From Alkalihalobacillus pseudalcaliphilus (GTDB lineage: Bacteria; Bacillota; Bacilli; Bacillales; Bacillaceae_D): a stretch of DNA of 64,000 bases. Below are positions 26,527 through 34,734 of this stretch, one piece after another. The DNA lies in assembly GCF_028610675.1 (NCBI RefSeq), contig NZ_JAQQWS010000002.1, positions 124,001 through 188,000 on the forward strand, in the 5' to 3' direction. Within the stretch, counting starts at the first letter, position 1. Each line of letters opens with the position of its first letter. The notes under the pieces are model-generated. The model made no database searches, was not told where the DNA came from, and worked only from the letters and a program-made list of their open reading frames with translations. A program made the translations under genes and the position numbers.

Positions 26527-27174
26527 TCAATAACATACATAAACAAAATCTGGTTCACCTTTTGGTTGTTCGATTGCATAGACTTCCACATGTTTAAAGT
26601 GCCCTTTTAATTTGTCGACAAAATGAGAGGACTTTGTTGCACTCCAAAAACTTAAATAACCACCCTTTGCTATGATTCGTTTCAGGGCCAAAATTCCTTT
26701 AGTTGAGTACAACCCATCATTCATTTCCACTACCGTCCAATCAGGTCCATTATCGATATCGAGACAAACCCCATCGTATTTTTCATCCGTCTTAATTATA
26801 TGTTCAATTAGATCGGCATGAATGATATTCGTGCGCGGGTCTTGTAGAGCCGCTTTATTCATCTTCTTTAAATATCGTTCGTTCCAATCAATAATCGCTT
26901 TTTCAATTTCTAATACATCAACACGTATTACTTGGTCACTTTTTAAAGCTTCCTCTAATGAAAACCCAACCCCTAAACCACCAATAAGTAACTTCGACGG
27001 CTTCATTAATTTTTCTGTAATGGCTTGTACTAAAACTCGCTCAGATTCACCGTTATAGGTCGCCATTAAAAATGTACCATTATAAATAATTTCAAAGTGT
27101 TCATCTCTTTGTTGCAGTTGCAATTCACCACGCGAACTTGTACATCTCTCAATCACTTTTGGTGGCTGATACAT
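26527..27174 (-). CDS. Spermidine synthase-like methyltransferase-fold protein
   Basis: 215 residues with a Rossmann-type fold: glycine loop LLIGGLGVGFSLEEAL (about 62-77), an acidic residue after the next strand (VDVLEIE), and YDGVCLDIDNGPDW at about 134-147. This matches spermine/spermidine synthase-like proteins that lack the N-terminal beta domain. They bind S-adenosyl compounds; the second substrate is unknown. GGGGGAAT precedes the ATG. Single gene. Confidence 0.78.
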   Translation of the reverse strand: MYQPPKVIERCTSSRGELQLQQRDEHFEIIYNGTFLMATYNGESERVLVQAITEKLMKPSKLLIGGLGVGFSLEEALKSDQVIRVDVLEIEKAIIDWNERYLKKMNKAALQDPRTNIIHADLIEHIIKTDEKYDGVCLDIDNGPDWTVVEMNDGLYSTKGILALKRIIAKGGYLSFWSATKSSHFVDKLKGHFKHVEVYAIEQPKGEPDFVYVCY

Positions 27175-27230
27175 GTGTAATTCCCCCTTTTCGAATGTGC
27201 AAGATTAACAATGATTCAGAACAAGTCATC

Positions 27231-27517
27231 TCAATTGGAACACCTGATCAATCTTGTTATTTCATCTTTTGTTAATTGAACTTCTACAGCTTTCAAATGA
27301 TCAACAACTTGTTCAACCTGCTTTGCCCCTGGTATAACGACATCAATGGGTTCCTGCTTTAAAAATACCAAGCCAAAAAAACATGAGCTACTTCGACACC
27401 CTTTTCTTCAGCAATGTGACGGACCGGATAAATATTATGGCCTCAGACGGCATTGGTCCTTATACCGATTCGATTTACATATAACTCAGATGTGCCGATT
27501 CTAACTTTTGCAGCCAT
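27231..27517 (-). pseudogene. Aldo/keto reductase remnant
   Basis: On the minus strand an ATG at 27517, after a GAAGGA ribosome site, starts MAAKVRIGTSELYVNRIGI and N-A-V-stop-G-H-N-I-Y-P, the N-terminus of an aldo/keto reductase with an in-frame TGA. It then jumps directly to IAEEKGVEVAHV and, after a frameshift, to LKQEPIDVVIPGAKQVEQVV, which is the family's C-terminal end. About two thirds of the roughly 300-residue enzyme, including the catalytic Tyr and Lys, is gone. Deletion, stop and frameshift together show a dead gene. The rest of 27175-27708 is empty. Confidence 0.85.
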
Positions 27518-27708
27518 GTCCTTCTCTTCCTACATAAAAGATACATTGATCATACCAAAATTTCAGAATCATTTGAAATTATATGACTGGTATATTGATT
27601 CATGATATGTTAGGGCTATAGACCTCTTACAAAGCCCTCGATTATTCAGCAGCCTTTTATTAGCATGCAAATAGCCCAATGCCACGGATGACATTGAGCT
27701 TACTTTGC

Positions 27709-27990
27709 CTAGTAGAATAGATAGCTGATAAGAGGTGGTACAAAGGCTAAAAAAATCAACGTGATAATGACAACTCTTCCATGGTATTTTTTAAGCGAAG
27801 CTACTAATAATAGGAGTGCAGATAGTAATAAGAGCGTCGAAAACACTGGCAGAACCCATGGGGACGATGTTAATAAAAAGGAAGATACGAGCCTTTCTCC
27901 AATCGCCTCTCCTGTAGTAGGCATATTTAAGATGACAACAACGATAATTAAACTAAGTGATAATATAAAGGAACGAAACCTCACAAACAT
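27709..27990 (-). CDS. Small hypothetical membrane protein
   Basis: 93 residues from the ATG at 27990, which has AAGGAGGG 7 bases before it; an open frame continues upstream without a ribosome site. Three hydrophobic stretches (about 7-25, 42-63 and 73-92); the first could be a signal anchor. No family recognised. It is a single gene on the minus strand next to the ZTP riboswitch, which faces the other way. Confidence 0.6.
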   Translation of the reverse strand: MFVRFRSFILSLSLIIVVVILNMPTTGEAIGERLVSSFLLTSSPWVLPVFSTLLLLSALLLLVASLKKYHGRVVIITLIFLAFVPPLISYLFY

Positions 27991-28164
27991 TGACAGTCCC
28001 TCCTTTTCTAATGACAAACACCCATCAAAAATACTTATTATTCATCATATGTCCCCTAACATCGTTCGTGAATTGGTCAATAATTTGATAATTTTCTTTA
28101 TTTTCAAGTTATATATTGACTTTTTCACTAAATATGCTATTCTTTTCATGAGAAAAGGATCGGA

Positions 28165-28245
28165 TGGACACAGTAACTGACGACAAAGTGGAAATAACCA
28201 CAAGGGAGCTGCGTTCTCATACTATAGTCGGGTCGTCTGGGCAGG
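28165..28245 (+). promoter_or_regulatory. ZTP (pfl) riboswitch before folD
   Basis: The leader contains TAACTGACGACAAAGTGGAA, an ACCAC closing arm with AAGGGAGCTGCG, and the conserved 3' element TCGGGTCGTCTGGGCAGGG. Order and sequence match the ZTP/pfl motif (CUGGCGAC.., GGGAGC and C-GUCUGGGC in the family). The RNA senses ZTP/ZMP, a sign of folate shortage, and turns on one-carbon genes. A short hairpin AGCTA..TAGCT followed by T-rich sequence at 28256-28295 may be the expression platform. Confidence 0.85.
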
Positions 28246-28315
28246 GGTAAGAATGAGCTACATGTTGTTAGCTATTTTTCTTATCTCTTTTTTTATTCCA
28301 AAGGAGGAATTGACT

Positions 28316-29173
28316 GTGGAAAAGCAACTATTAGACGGGCATGTCGTTTCAAAGGAAATTCGTGATGACTTAAAGAATCGCGTATTCAAATTAAAGGAAC
28401 AAGGCATTACACCTTGCTTGGCAACAATATTAGTTGGGGATAACTCTTCATCTGAGACATACGTAAAGATGAAAGGTAATGCTTGTGAAAAAATTGGAAT
28501 GAAATCAATTCGTATACACCTCCCTGAACAAACGACAACAGAAGAGCTTTTGGAACAAATTCAACGTTTAAATGATGATACAAATGTACACGGCATATTA
28601 TTACAGCATCCTGTACCTGAACATATTGACGAAAGGTTAGCTTTCGAGACCATTTCTCTAGAAAAAGATGTAGATGGCGTAACGAGTGCTGGATACGGGC
28701 AAACCGCATTAGGTTTTGGGAAATTTCCTTCTTGTACACCTGCCGCTATCATGGAAATGATTCACCACTATCAAATCAAAGTATCAGGGAAATTTGCGGT
28801 CGTTGTTGGAAGAAGTCCGATATTAGGAAAGCCTGTTTCAGCAATGCTGTTGAACGAGGATGCAACGGTGACTACTTGCCATTCGTACACAGAAAATTTA
28901 CCTAGTATTTTAAAGCAAGCAGATATCGTTATTGCGGCCGTGGGCAAACCAAACTTCATTAAGGGAGAATGGTTAAAAGAAGGCGTTATTGTCCTTGATG
29001 CCGGATATAACAAAGGTAATGTAGGAGATGTAGATTTTGATTCATGCTACCAAAAAGCAAGTGCAATTACACCTGTTCCTGGTGGCGTTGGTCCTGTTAC
29101 GATTACGATGTTGCTTAAACAAACCGTGATTGCTGCTGAGGAAAAACTAAATACTATGAATCAAATTGCCTAA
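28316..29173 (+). CDS. folD: Methylenetetrahydrofolate dehydrogenase / methenyltetrahydrofolate cyclohydrolase
   Basis: 285 residues. It interconverts 5,10-methylene- and 10-formyl-tetrahydrofolate with NADP, feeding purine and fMet-tRNA synthesis. Seen: the catalytic region SETYVKMKGNACEKIGM with Tyr and Lys, the strictly conserved PVPEHID and KDVDGV segments, the NADP loop VVGRSPILGKPV and the C-terminal TPVPGGVGPVT. The start is GTG at 28316 after AAAGGAGG; an open frame running 63 bases further upstream would add a false hydrophobic N-terminus read from the riboswitch leader. Controlled by the ZTP riboswitch. Confidence 0.96.
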   Translation: MEKQLLDGHVVSKEIRDDLKNRVFKLKEQGITPCLATILVGDNSSSETYVKMKGNACEKIGMKSIRIHLPEQTTTEELLEQIQRLNDDTNVHGILLQHPVPEHIDERLAFETISLEKDVDGVTSAGYGQTALGFGKFPSCTPAAIMEMIHHYQIKVSGKFAVVVGRSPILGKPVSAMLLNEDATVTTCHSYTENLPSILKQADIVIAAVGKPNFIKGEWLKEGVIVLDAGYNKGNVGDVDFDSCYQKASAITPVPGGVGPVTITMLLKQTVIAAEEKLNTMNQIA

Positions 29174-29179
29174 TTATAA

Positions 29180-29211
29180 AAGCCGTTGTCATGTTTAAAT
29201 GTCAACGGCTT
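29180..29211 (+). terminator. Terminator of folD
   Basis: AAGCCGTTG..CAACGGCTT stem extended by imperfect pairs, then a T-run at 29211-29218 that merges with the following repeat. Confidence 0.88.
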
Positions 29212-29212
29212 G

Positions 29213-29450
29213 TTTTTTGTATGAAAGTGTACTTAGTGGCGATAGGTTGTGCCTTGAAGTTAGTTGGTCATCCATCTTGCTATAGACGACCTTAACAGGA
29301 TAATGCTCCCTTTTTAATCGTGCGGACTCCTAATGGTGATGGAGTTGTAAACGGGCCAACTGTTTAATTAGTCGCCACTACTTTGATTTTTGTTGATGGC
29401 GAAGTGAATGGGGCTTCGTCATGTGAGTTTTGTATGAAAGTTCAATAGGT
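29213..29450 (+). repeat. Intergenic repeat, type D with 3' arm
   Basis: TTTTTGTATGAAAGTGTACT, GTGGCGATAGGTTGTGCC, a divergent middle (GGACTCCTAATGGTGATGGA), then TTTTTGTTGATGGCGAAGTG, GGCTTCGTCATGTGAG and TTTTGTATGAAAGTT. It starts in the T-tract of the folD terminator. The middle has a reverse-strand relative at 57155-57200. Confidence 0.7.
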
Positions 29451-29468
29451 GGTGAGTATTTCCTCTCT

Positions 29469-29738
29469 CTACAGACTGATTTTATCTATGGAGGCCTTTT
29501 GCTCATTTAACTCTTTTCCTTCTTTAAAAAAGATAAAATAGATACCTAGCAACATAAAAATGAAACTTAGTATGTAAGGAACAAAGCCGTGAATTGCCCA
29601 CAAAGTCGCCCATAGATGTTGAAAGGAAATGGTTGCCTCAACATTTGGAATATACATCGCAATCGCAAGGTGAATGAGACCAAACAGTAAAGAGCCCGCT
29701 ATTAGAAAAATGCCACCGATTCGATCAAAACGCTCCAA
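29469..29738 (-). CDS. Small hypothetical membrane protein
   Basis: About 89 residues, three hydrophobic segments (about 7-28, 40-60 in part, 50-70) and a charged tail. I prefer the TTG at 29738, with AAGGTGA 5 bases upstream; a GTG three codons earlier overlaps that site. No family recognised. Upstream repeats on both sides isolate it from neighbours. Confidence 0.55.
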   Translation of the reverse strand: MERFDRIGGIFLIAGSLLFGLIHLAIAMYIPNVEATISFQHLWATLWAIHGFVPYILSFIFMLLGIYFIFFKEGKELNEQKASIDKISL

Positions 29739-29878
29739 CTCGCTCACCTTCCGTATCTTTTGATTTTTTAAATATTCATTCTATAATAACATAAAATTCT
29801 AATAATTATAAATATCCATGTGAAATAATCATAAACCCCAACAACATCAGCCACAACTAACTAAGTAAAGAGCGTAGG

Positions 29879-29951
29879 TTTTGTATGAAAGTTACCTTGG
29901 GGCGATGGGTTGCGCCTTGAAGTTAGCTCAGCATCAATTTCCATACAAAAA
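29879..29951 (+). repeat. Minimal type D repeat with inverted ends
   Basis: Only about 73 bp: TTTTGTATGAAAGTTACC, GGGGCGATGGGTTGCGCC, TTGAAGTTAGCTCAGCATC, and AATTTCCATACAAAAA. The ends form a terminal inverted repeat. The right end is also the T-tract (minus strand) of the terminator at 29954-29978. Confidence 0.75.
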
Positions 29952-29953
29952 GC

Positions 29954-29978
29954 CATGGGAAGCTTATTCACTCCCATG
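29954..29978 (-). terminator. Terminator of the sugar operon
   Basis: CATGGGA and TCCCATG arms with an 11-base loop; minus-strand T-run TTTTTG follows. 16 bp past the stop at 29994. Confidence 0.8.
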
Positions 29979-29993
29979 ACTCCTCGGTATTAC

Positions 29994-30962
29994 CTATGCC
30001 CACCACATATCAGATGGTTTTTCTGTAATTAAAATCGATTGCAAGTTTTTAACTGCTCGAGCAAATCCCTCTTCAATCGACATCAGTGGGTCTTCATGTT
30101 CAATGCTTACTACATAATCATAACCATAAGTACGTAAGGTACTAATCATGTCAGACCATTCTTGAATACTATGACCACAACCGACTGAACGGAATGTCCA
30201 CGCACGAGTTTGAACCTCGCCATAAGGCTGCATGTCCACAAGACCGTACATATTGACATTATCTTGATCAATATACGTATCCTTTGCATGGAAATGATGA
30301 ATCGCTCCCGCCTTACCTAAGATTTTAATAGCAGCAACAGGATCAATTCCTTGCCACCACATATGACTTGGGTCAAGGTTTGCACCTATTGCATCACATG
30401 TCTCTTCCCGTAGCTTCAGCATTGTGTGAGGTGTATGAACCAAAAATCCACCATGAAGCTCTAGGCCAATTTTCACATTGTGATCCTTCGCATATTGACC
30501 CCATTTTTTCCAATAAGGAATTAACTTTTGTTCCCACTGCCATTTAAGAACATCACCATATTCATTAGGCCACGGAGTGACAGGCCAGTTTGGATATTTA
30601 GCTTCTTCATGATCACCCGGTGTTCCAGAAAAACAATTTACTACAGGTACATTCATTAAGCTTGCTAACTGAATCGATTTGATTAATGCTTCATGGGACT
30701 TATCGGCAAAGTTTTTATCAGGCGAAATTGGATTACCGTGACAGCTGAAAGCGCTAATTTCTAGGCCACGCTGATGAACCTTGTCCAAGTATTCTTGCCT
30801 TAACGCTTCGTCCTCTAATAAGGCATCCATATCACAATGAGCATTTCCAGGATATCCACCTGTTCCTATTTCAACCGCTTTTAGACCAGCATCACGAACA
30901 TAATCAAGCATTTCATCGAAATTCTTTTGAGAGAATAATACGGTAAATACGCCTAATTTCAT
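29994..30962 (-). CDS. Sugar phosphate isomerase/epimerase-type TIM-barrel protein
   Basis: 322 residues of the xylose-isomerase-like TIM-barrel superfamily (IolE/IolI-like). It starts MKLGVFTVLFSQKNFDEML; likely metal ligands are Glu in GLELHGG, Asp and His in NLDPSHMWW, His in HHFHAKD and Glu in VSIEHEDP. These folds isomerise, epimerise or dehydrate keto-sugars. It is the last of five genes that encode a complete intracellular oxidation/isomerisation route; the exact sugar is unknown. AAAAGGAGG lies before the ATG. Confidence 0.85.
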   Translation of the reverse strand: MKLGVFTVLFSQKNFDEMLDYVRDAGLKAVEIGTGGYPGNAHCDMDALLEDEALRQEYLDKVHQRGLEISAFSCHGNPISPDKNFADKSHEALIKSIQLASLMNVPVVNCFSGTPGDHEEAKYPNWPVTPWPNEYGDVLKWQWEQKLIPYWKKWGQYAKDHNVKIGLELHGGFLVHTPHTMLKLREETCDAIGANLDPSHMWWQGIDPVAAIKILGKAGAIHHFHAKDTYIDQDNVNMYGLVDMQPYGEVQTRAWTFRSVGCGHSIQEWSDMISTLRTYGYDYVVSIEHEDPLMSIEEGFARAVKNLQSILITEKPSDMWWA

Positions 30963-30977
30963 GACAAAACCCTCCTT

Positions 30978-32015
30978 TTATAATTGAACGACTTTATTCG
31001 TTTCACTACTTTCGTAAATCGCATCCATAATACTAGATACTTGCATGGCTTCCTCTGGTTTTACTATTAACTCACTTTGACCAAGACAAGCCTCGACAAA
31101 ATTAGTTACTTGATTTAAACCTGGATCGTCGACACCCGGCAACCAATTCGCCTGACTGTTGAATAACATACCATGCTTGCTTTGATTGAGTTCAAATGGG
31201 AATAAGTCAATTCCACCCGTTTCACCAGAAATACTTACACCCTCAGAATCTTCTTTAATATTGGCTGACCAAGAAGTTTCAAAAAGCATAGTCGCACCAT
31301 TATCAAACTTAATATAAGCTGTTACATGATCATCGACGTCAAATGTTTCATGATTGAATGTTCCCCATTCATTAACTTGTTCAGGAGTTTTACTTAAGGC
31401 ATTATACGTTTGGCCAATTACTTGAACAGGTTTCGGGTTCCCAAGCAGCCATAAAGACAAATCGAGAAAATGACAGCCCCAATCAATTAAACTACCGCCA
31501 CCTTGTAGCTCTTTATTAGTGAATACTCCCCAGCCTGGTACTTTTCTTCTTCTTAAGGCATGTACTCTAGCAACGACAGGCTTCCCAATTTCATTTTCTA
31601 AGATTACCTTTTTAGCTGCCGCTGCATCCTTAGTAAACCTGAAGTGATAGCCAACCGAAAGCAAGGCACCACTTTTCTTAGCAGCATCTATCATCGCTTG
31701 ACACTCTTCGGCATTCATCGCCATTGGTTTTTCACATAAGACATGTTTGCCTGCCTCAAGTGCCTTAATTGCCATCTCAGCATGAAAGCGATTCGGAGTA
31801 CAAATCGTTACAGCGTCCACAACTTTTAATAGCTCTTGATAATCGGTATAAACATGTTCAATATTAAAAAGCTTAGCCGTATCTTCTGCTGCATTTTGGT
31901 TGATATCACAAATCGCTTCAACACTTACAGAATGAGGAATGTTTAAATAAGCAGGGATGTGTCGGTCGCGAGCGATACCACCCGCACCGATAATACCCAT
32001 TTTTAATTTTTTCAT
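30978..32015 (-). CDS. Gfo/Idh/MocA-family oxidoreductase
   Basis: 345 residues. NAD(P)-binding Rossmann domain with GIIGAGGIARDRHIPAY (6-22) and the family's CEKPMA motif at about 94-99, where the Lys helps catalysis; the C-terminal alpha/beta domain holds GGSLIDWGCHFLDLSLW with the catalytic Asp/His pair. Such enzymes oxidise a sugar or inositol hydroxyl. It is one of two paralogues in the operon, which suggests two redox steps (for example oxidation and re-reduction at C3 of a glycoside). Confidence 0.9.
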   Translation of the reverse strand: MKKLKMGIIGAGGIARDRHIPAYLNIPHSVSVEAICDINQNAAEDTAKLFNIEHVYTDYQELLKVVDAVTICTPNRFHAEMAIKALEAGKHVLCEKPMAMNAEECQAMIDAAKKSGALLSVGYHFRFTKDAAAAKKVILENEIGKPVVARVHALRRRKVPGWGVFTNKELQGGGSLIDWGCHFLDLSLWLLGNPKPVQVIGQTYNALSKTPEQVNEWGTFNHETFDVDDHVTAYIKFDNGATMLFETSWSANIKEDSEGVSISGETGGIDLFPFELNQSKHGMLFNSQANWLPGVDDPGLNQVTNFVEACLGQSELIVKPEEAMQVSSIMDAIYESSETNKVVQL

Positions 32016-32036
32016 GATTGTTCACCGTAAATTTCT

Positions 32037-33065
32037 TTAGATTTTCGTAATTTGCTTAGTATCGCTAGAAGCTAAAGCTGATAATACTACTTGTAAGGAT
32101 TTCATTCCTTCTTCACCAGAAATGACTGGGTCTTTATCATTGATAATGGCATCCGCAAAGTGGTGAACAACACCCGAGCTTGATTGACCACCCGCATCAT
32201 TTGTTTGAATTCCACCTAATTCATACTTCACGACTTCACCTGTTTTGTACTGGACAATAACAGAGCTTACAGGATCATCCTCTAAACGTACAATCGCATT
32301 CTCGGCGTAGATAATCGTTGAATTATCTTCCTTTGAAACATAAGACCAGCTAGCTGCTAATGTACCAATGATGCCACTTTCTGTTTTCAGAACACAAACA
32401 GCTGTATCATCCACAGTTGCACCTTCTTTAGCATTCGTCTCTACAAATGCACCTACTTCTACAAATTCCTCTCCCAAAATAAATCGGAGTAAATCTGTTT
32501 TATGAACACCTAAATCACCCATCGCTCCAATAAATGCTTCTTCTTTTTTAAAGAACCAGCTTTCACGGCCATCAACACTCCAGCCTTCTGGTCCACCATG
32601 ACCAAACGCACTTCGGAAGCTATAAATCTTGCCTAGTTCACCACTAGCGATAAGCTGACGTGCTTTTTGGTGAGAGGGTACGAAACGTTGATTGTGAGCA
32701 ATCATCAGCTTCTTACCTGACTCTTTTGCTGCTTGAACCATCGCTTCTGCCTCTTCTTTAGACGTAGCCATTGGCTTTTCACATAAAACATGCTTGCCTG
32801 CTTTTAAAGCATCAATAGACATAGGTGCATGTAAATAGTTTGGTGTACAAACGCTCACTGCTTCCACTTCAAGGTCCTGCAATAAATCTTGATAATCGGT
32901 GTAGTATGTCGGAATACCGTGCTCTTGTGCCATTTCCTTTGCTCTTGTTTCATTAATATCACATACAGCGACCAGCTCTATTTCAGGATGAGCCAGATAT
33001 TCAGGTATATGACGATGTTTAGCAATACTTCCACATCCAATAACAGCTACTTTTAATTGAGTCAA
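32037..33065 (-). CDS. Gfo/Idh/MocA-family oxidoreductase
   Basis: 342 residues with the Rossmann motif VIGCGSIAKHRHIPEY (8-23) and CEKPMA (about 94-99); in the C-terminal domain GAMGDLGVHKTDLLRF has the catalytic Asp/His pair. The start is TTG after GAGGAGAAC. Sits between the ThuA-like gene and the second oxidoreductase, with gaps of about 20 bp on each side. NAD(P)-dependent sugar oxidoreductase; substrate unknown. Confidence 0.9.
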   Translation of the reverse strand: MTQLKVAVIGCGSIAKHRHIPEYLAHPEIELVAVCDINETRAKEMAQEHGIPTYYTDYQDLLQDLEVEAVSVCTPNYLHAPMSIDALKAGKHVLCEKPMATSKEEAEAMVQAAKESGKKLMIAHNQRFVPSHQKARQLIASGELGKIYSFRSAFGHGGPEGWSVDGRESWFFKKEEAFIGAMGDLGVHKTDLLRFILGEEFVEVGAFVETNAKEGATVDDTAVCVLKTESGIIGTLAASWSYVSKEDNSTIIYAENAIVRLEDDPVSSVIVQYKTGEVVKYELGGIQTNDAGGQSSSGVVHHFADAIINDKDPVISGEEGMKSLQVVLSALASSDTKQITKI

Positions 33066-33090
33066 AATGTTCTCCTCCTCAGATCTACAA

Positions 33091-33810
33091 TTACTTAGAT
33101 TTAATTTCTTCTAGTGGCTTGGCATTACCATAAACAGGGTACTCACGCTTTGTTGGTGCTGCCCACTTCACGCCATTTTTAATGACACGCTGAATGCTTT
33201 CATTATAATAAGTCGGATATGTCTCATGTCCAGGGCGGAAGTAAAAAATCTTACCGTTACCTCGGCTATACGTACAACCACTTCTAAATACTTCTCCACC
33301 TTCAAACCAGCTCACAAGAACAAGTTCATCAGGAGTAGGAATATCAAAGTGTTCTCCATACATTTCCTCTTTCTCTAGCTCGATATATTCTCCAATTCCT
33401 TCTACAATTGGATGGCTTGGGTTAACAACCCAGATGCGCTCTTTTTCATCTGCTTCACGCCATTTTAAATCACACGAAGTCCCCATTAAGGTTTTAAATA
33501 TTTTTGAGAAATGTCCTGAATGAAGAACGATTAAGCCCATTCCCTCAAGCACACGCTTTTTCACTTTCTCGACAACCTCATCTTTCACTTCTTCATGTGC
33601 CATATGTCCCCACCAAATTAGAACATCCGTTGACTCTAATACTTCGTCTGTTAAGCCATGCTCTGGCTCATCTAATGTTGCCGTTTTCACTTCAAAATCA
33701 TCTTGTAAGAAGCTAGCAATCGTGTGGTGTATCCCATCAGGATAAACTTCCTTTACCGCATCATGTTGTTTTTCATGTCTAAATTCATTCCAAATTGTTA
33801 CGTTTACCAT
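33091..33810 (-). CDS. ThuA-like trehalose/oligosaccharide utilisation protein
   Basis: 239 residues of the ThuA family (class I glutamine-amidotransferase-like fold without the catalytic Cys). Seen: VTIWNEFRHEKQHDAVKEVY, the TDVLIWWGHMAH strand, GLIVLHSGHFSKIFKTLMG and RVFYFRPGHET-type ending (KIFYFRPGHETYPTYYN). ThuA acts with ThuB, a Gfo/Idh-type enzyme, in trehalose or sucrose breakdown through 3-keto sugars in Sinorhizobium meliloti. Here two such oxidoreductases are adjacent, supporting a 3-keto-glycoside type pathway (inference). Confidence 0.87.
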   Translation of the reverse strand: MVNVTIWNEFRHEKQHDAVKEVYPDGIHHTIASFLQDDFEVKTATLDEPEHGLTDEVLESTDVLIWWGHMAHEEVKDEVVEKVKKRVLEGMGLIVLHSGHFSKIFKTLMGTSCDLKWREADEKERIWVVNPSHPIVEGIGEYIELEKEEMYGEHFDIPTPDELVLVSWFEGGEVFRSGCTYSRGNGKIFYFRPGHETYPTYYNESIQRVIKNGVKWAAPTKREYPVYGNAKPLEEIKSK

Positions 33811-33821
33811 TTTTATCTCTC

Positions 33822-34568
33822 CTATTTAACTCCTATTTTTTTCAAATAATCCATACTAATTTTGATGCTTTCTAACGGGTCTATTTTACTCTCATCTTGC
33901 TCAACAACCCACCATTTCACACCAATCTCCTCACCAACTTGTAAGACAGATTTAATATCAACTCCACCTGTCCCAAGCTCTGCAAAAAATTGTTCTTCGT
34001 CTACGGTCATATCTTTTAAGTGAACGAGAGAAACTCTATCTTGATAACGTTGCAACCAATCAACAGGACGTTCACCTGCTTTTGTTATCCAGTATATATC
34101 AAATTCCGCCTCCACACCTGTTTCTTCTAAAATAGCCTGTAAGGCATAACGGCCATCAGCGATTTTTTCAAACTCAAAGTCATGATTATGATAACAAAGC
34201 GTCATGCCTTCTCTTTCACAAACTTGCTTCACTTCTTTTAATAACAAAATAAGCTGCTGATAGCCTTCTTCACTACGTTCTTCAGGCATCAGGAAAGGGA
34301 CAATAAGATGTGTGCATCCAAGTAATTTATGCTCAGCAATAACTTGTTCAAGTTCATTTTTGAAACGCTCTAACGGTATATGGCTTGAGGAAACTTGCAA
34401 ATTTAACTCATCTAAAATCGATTTCACTTCCTCTACGGTTAACCCACTATATCCAGCAAGCTCCACCCCATCAAATCCTAAACGAGCTACTTCTTCCAAA
34501 ACACCCTTAAAATCATTCTCCAATTGATTACGTAATGTATACAATTGTATTGATATCGGGATATTCAT
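33822..34568 (-). CDS. Sugar phosphate isomerase/epimerase (TIM barrel)
   Basis: 248 residues, AP-endonuclease-2-type TIM barrel, starting ISIQLYTLRNQLENDFKGVL, the standard opening of the family; metal ligands are probably His in LCYHNHDFEF, Glu/Asp in AEFDIYWITKAG, His in LVHLKD and Glu in VVEQDES. First gene of the five-gene operon, with ATAAGGAGG before the ATG and a candidate cre site upstream. It is a paralogue of the last gene of the operon but shorter. Confidence 0.87.
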   Translation of the reverse strand: MNIPISIQLYTLRNQLENDFKGVLEEVARLGFDGVELAGYSGLTVEEVKSILDELNLQVSSSHIPLERFKNELEQVIAEHKLLGCTHLIVPFLMPEERSEEGYQQLILLLKEVKQVCEREGMTLCYHNHDFEFEKIADGRYALQAILEETGVEAEFDIYWITKAGERPVDWLQRYQDRVSLVHLKDMTVDEEQFFAELGTGGVDIKSVLQVGEEIGVKWWVVEQDESKIDPLESIKISMDYLKKIGVK

Positions 34569-34599
34569 TTTCCATACCTCCTTATCATTAAGCTTTTCA

Positions 34600-34613
34600 T
34601 TTAATCGCTTACA
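34600..34613. promoter_or_regulatory. Candidate cre site between sugar operon and AraC regulator
   Basis: TTTAATCGCTTACA matches 13 of 14 positions of the CcpA consensus TGWAANCGNTNWCA. It is about 30 bp upstream of the first operon gene and 120 bp from the divergent regulator. Confidence 0.55.
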
Positions 34614-34734
34614 TTCATTTTAAATCCTTTTTTCACTACTGTTTTTATCCTACGTGATCTAGCTAATTTTAAAAATAGATAATATAATGGAAACATGCAC
34701 TATTTTGCTATTAATTCATAGAGGTGTAAAAGTA

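Noticed and set aside
28253..28315. A hydrophobic N-terminus (signal-like) on FolD
   Set aside because: It is read from the riboswitch leader; FolD is cytoplasmic and the GTG at 28316 has the ribosome site.
30740..30760. cre-like TGAAAGCGCTAATT in a TIM-barrel gene
   Set aside because: Only 12 of 14 positions match and it lies deep inside a coding region on the template side; the site at 34600 is better placed.
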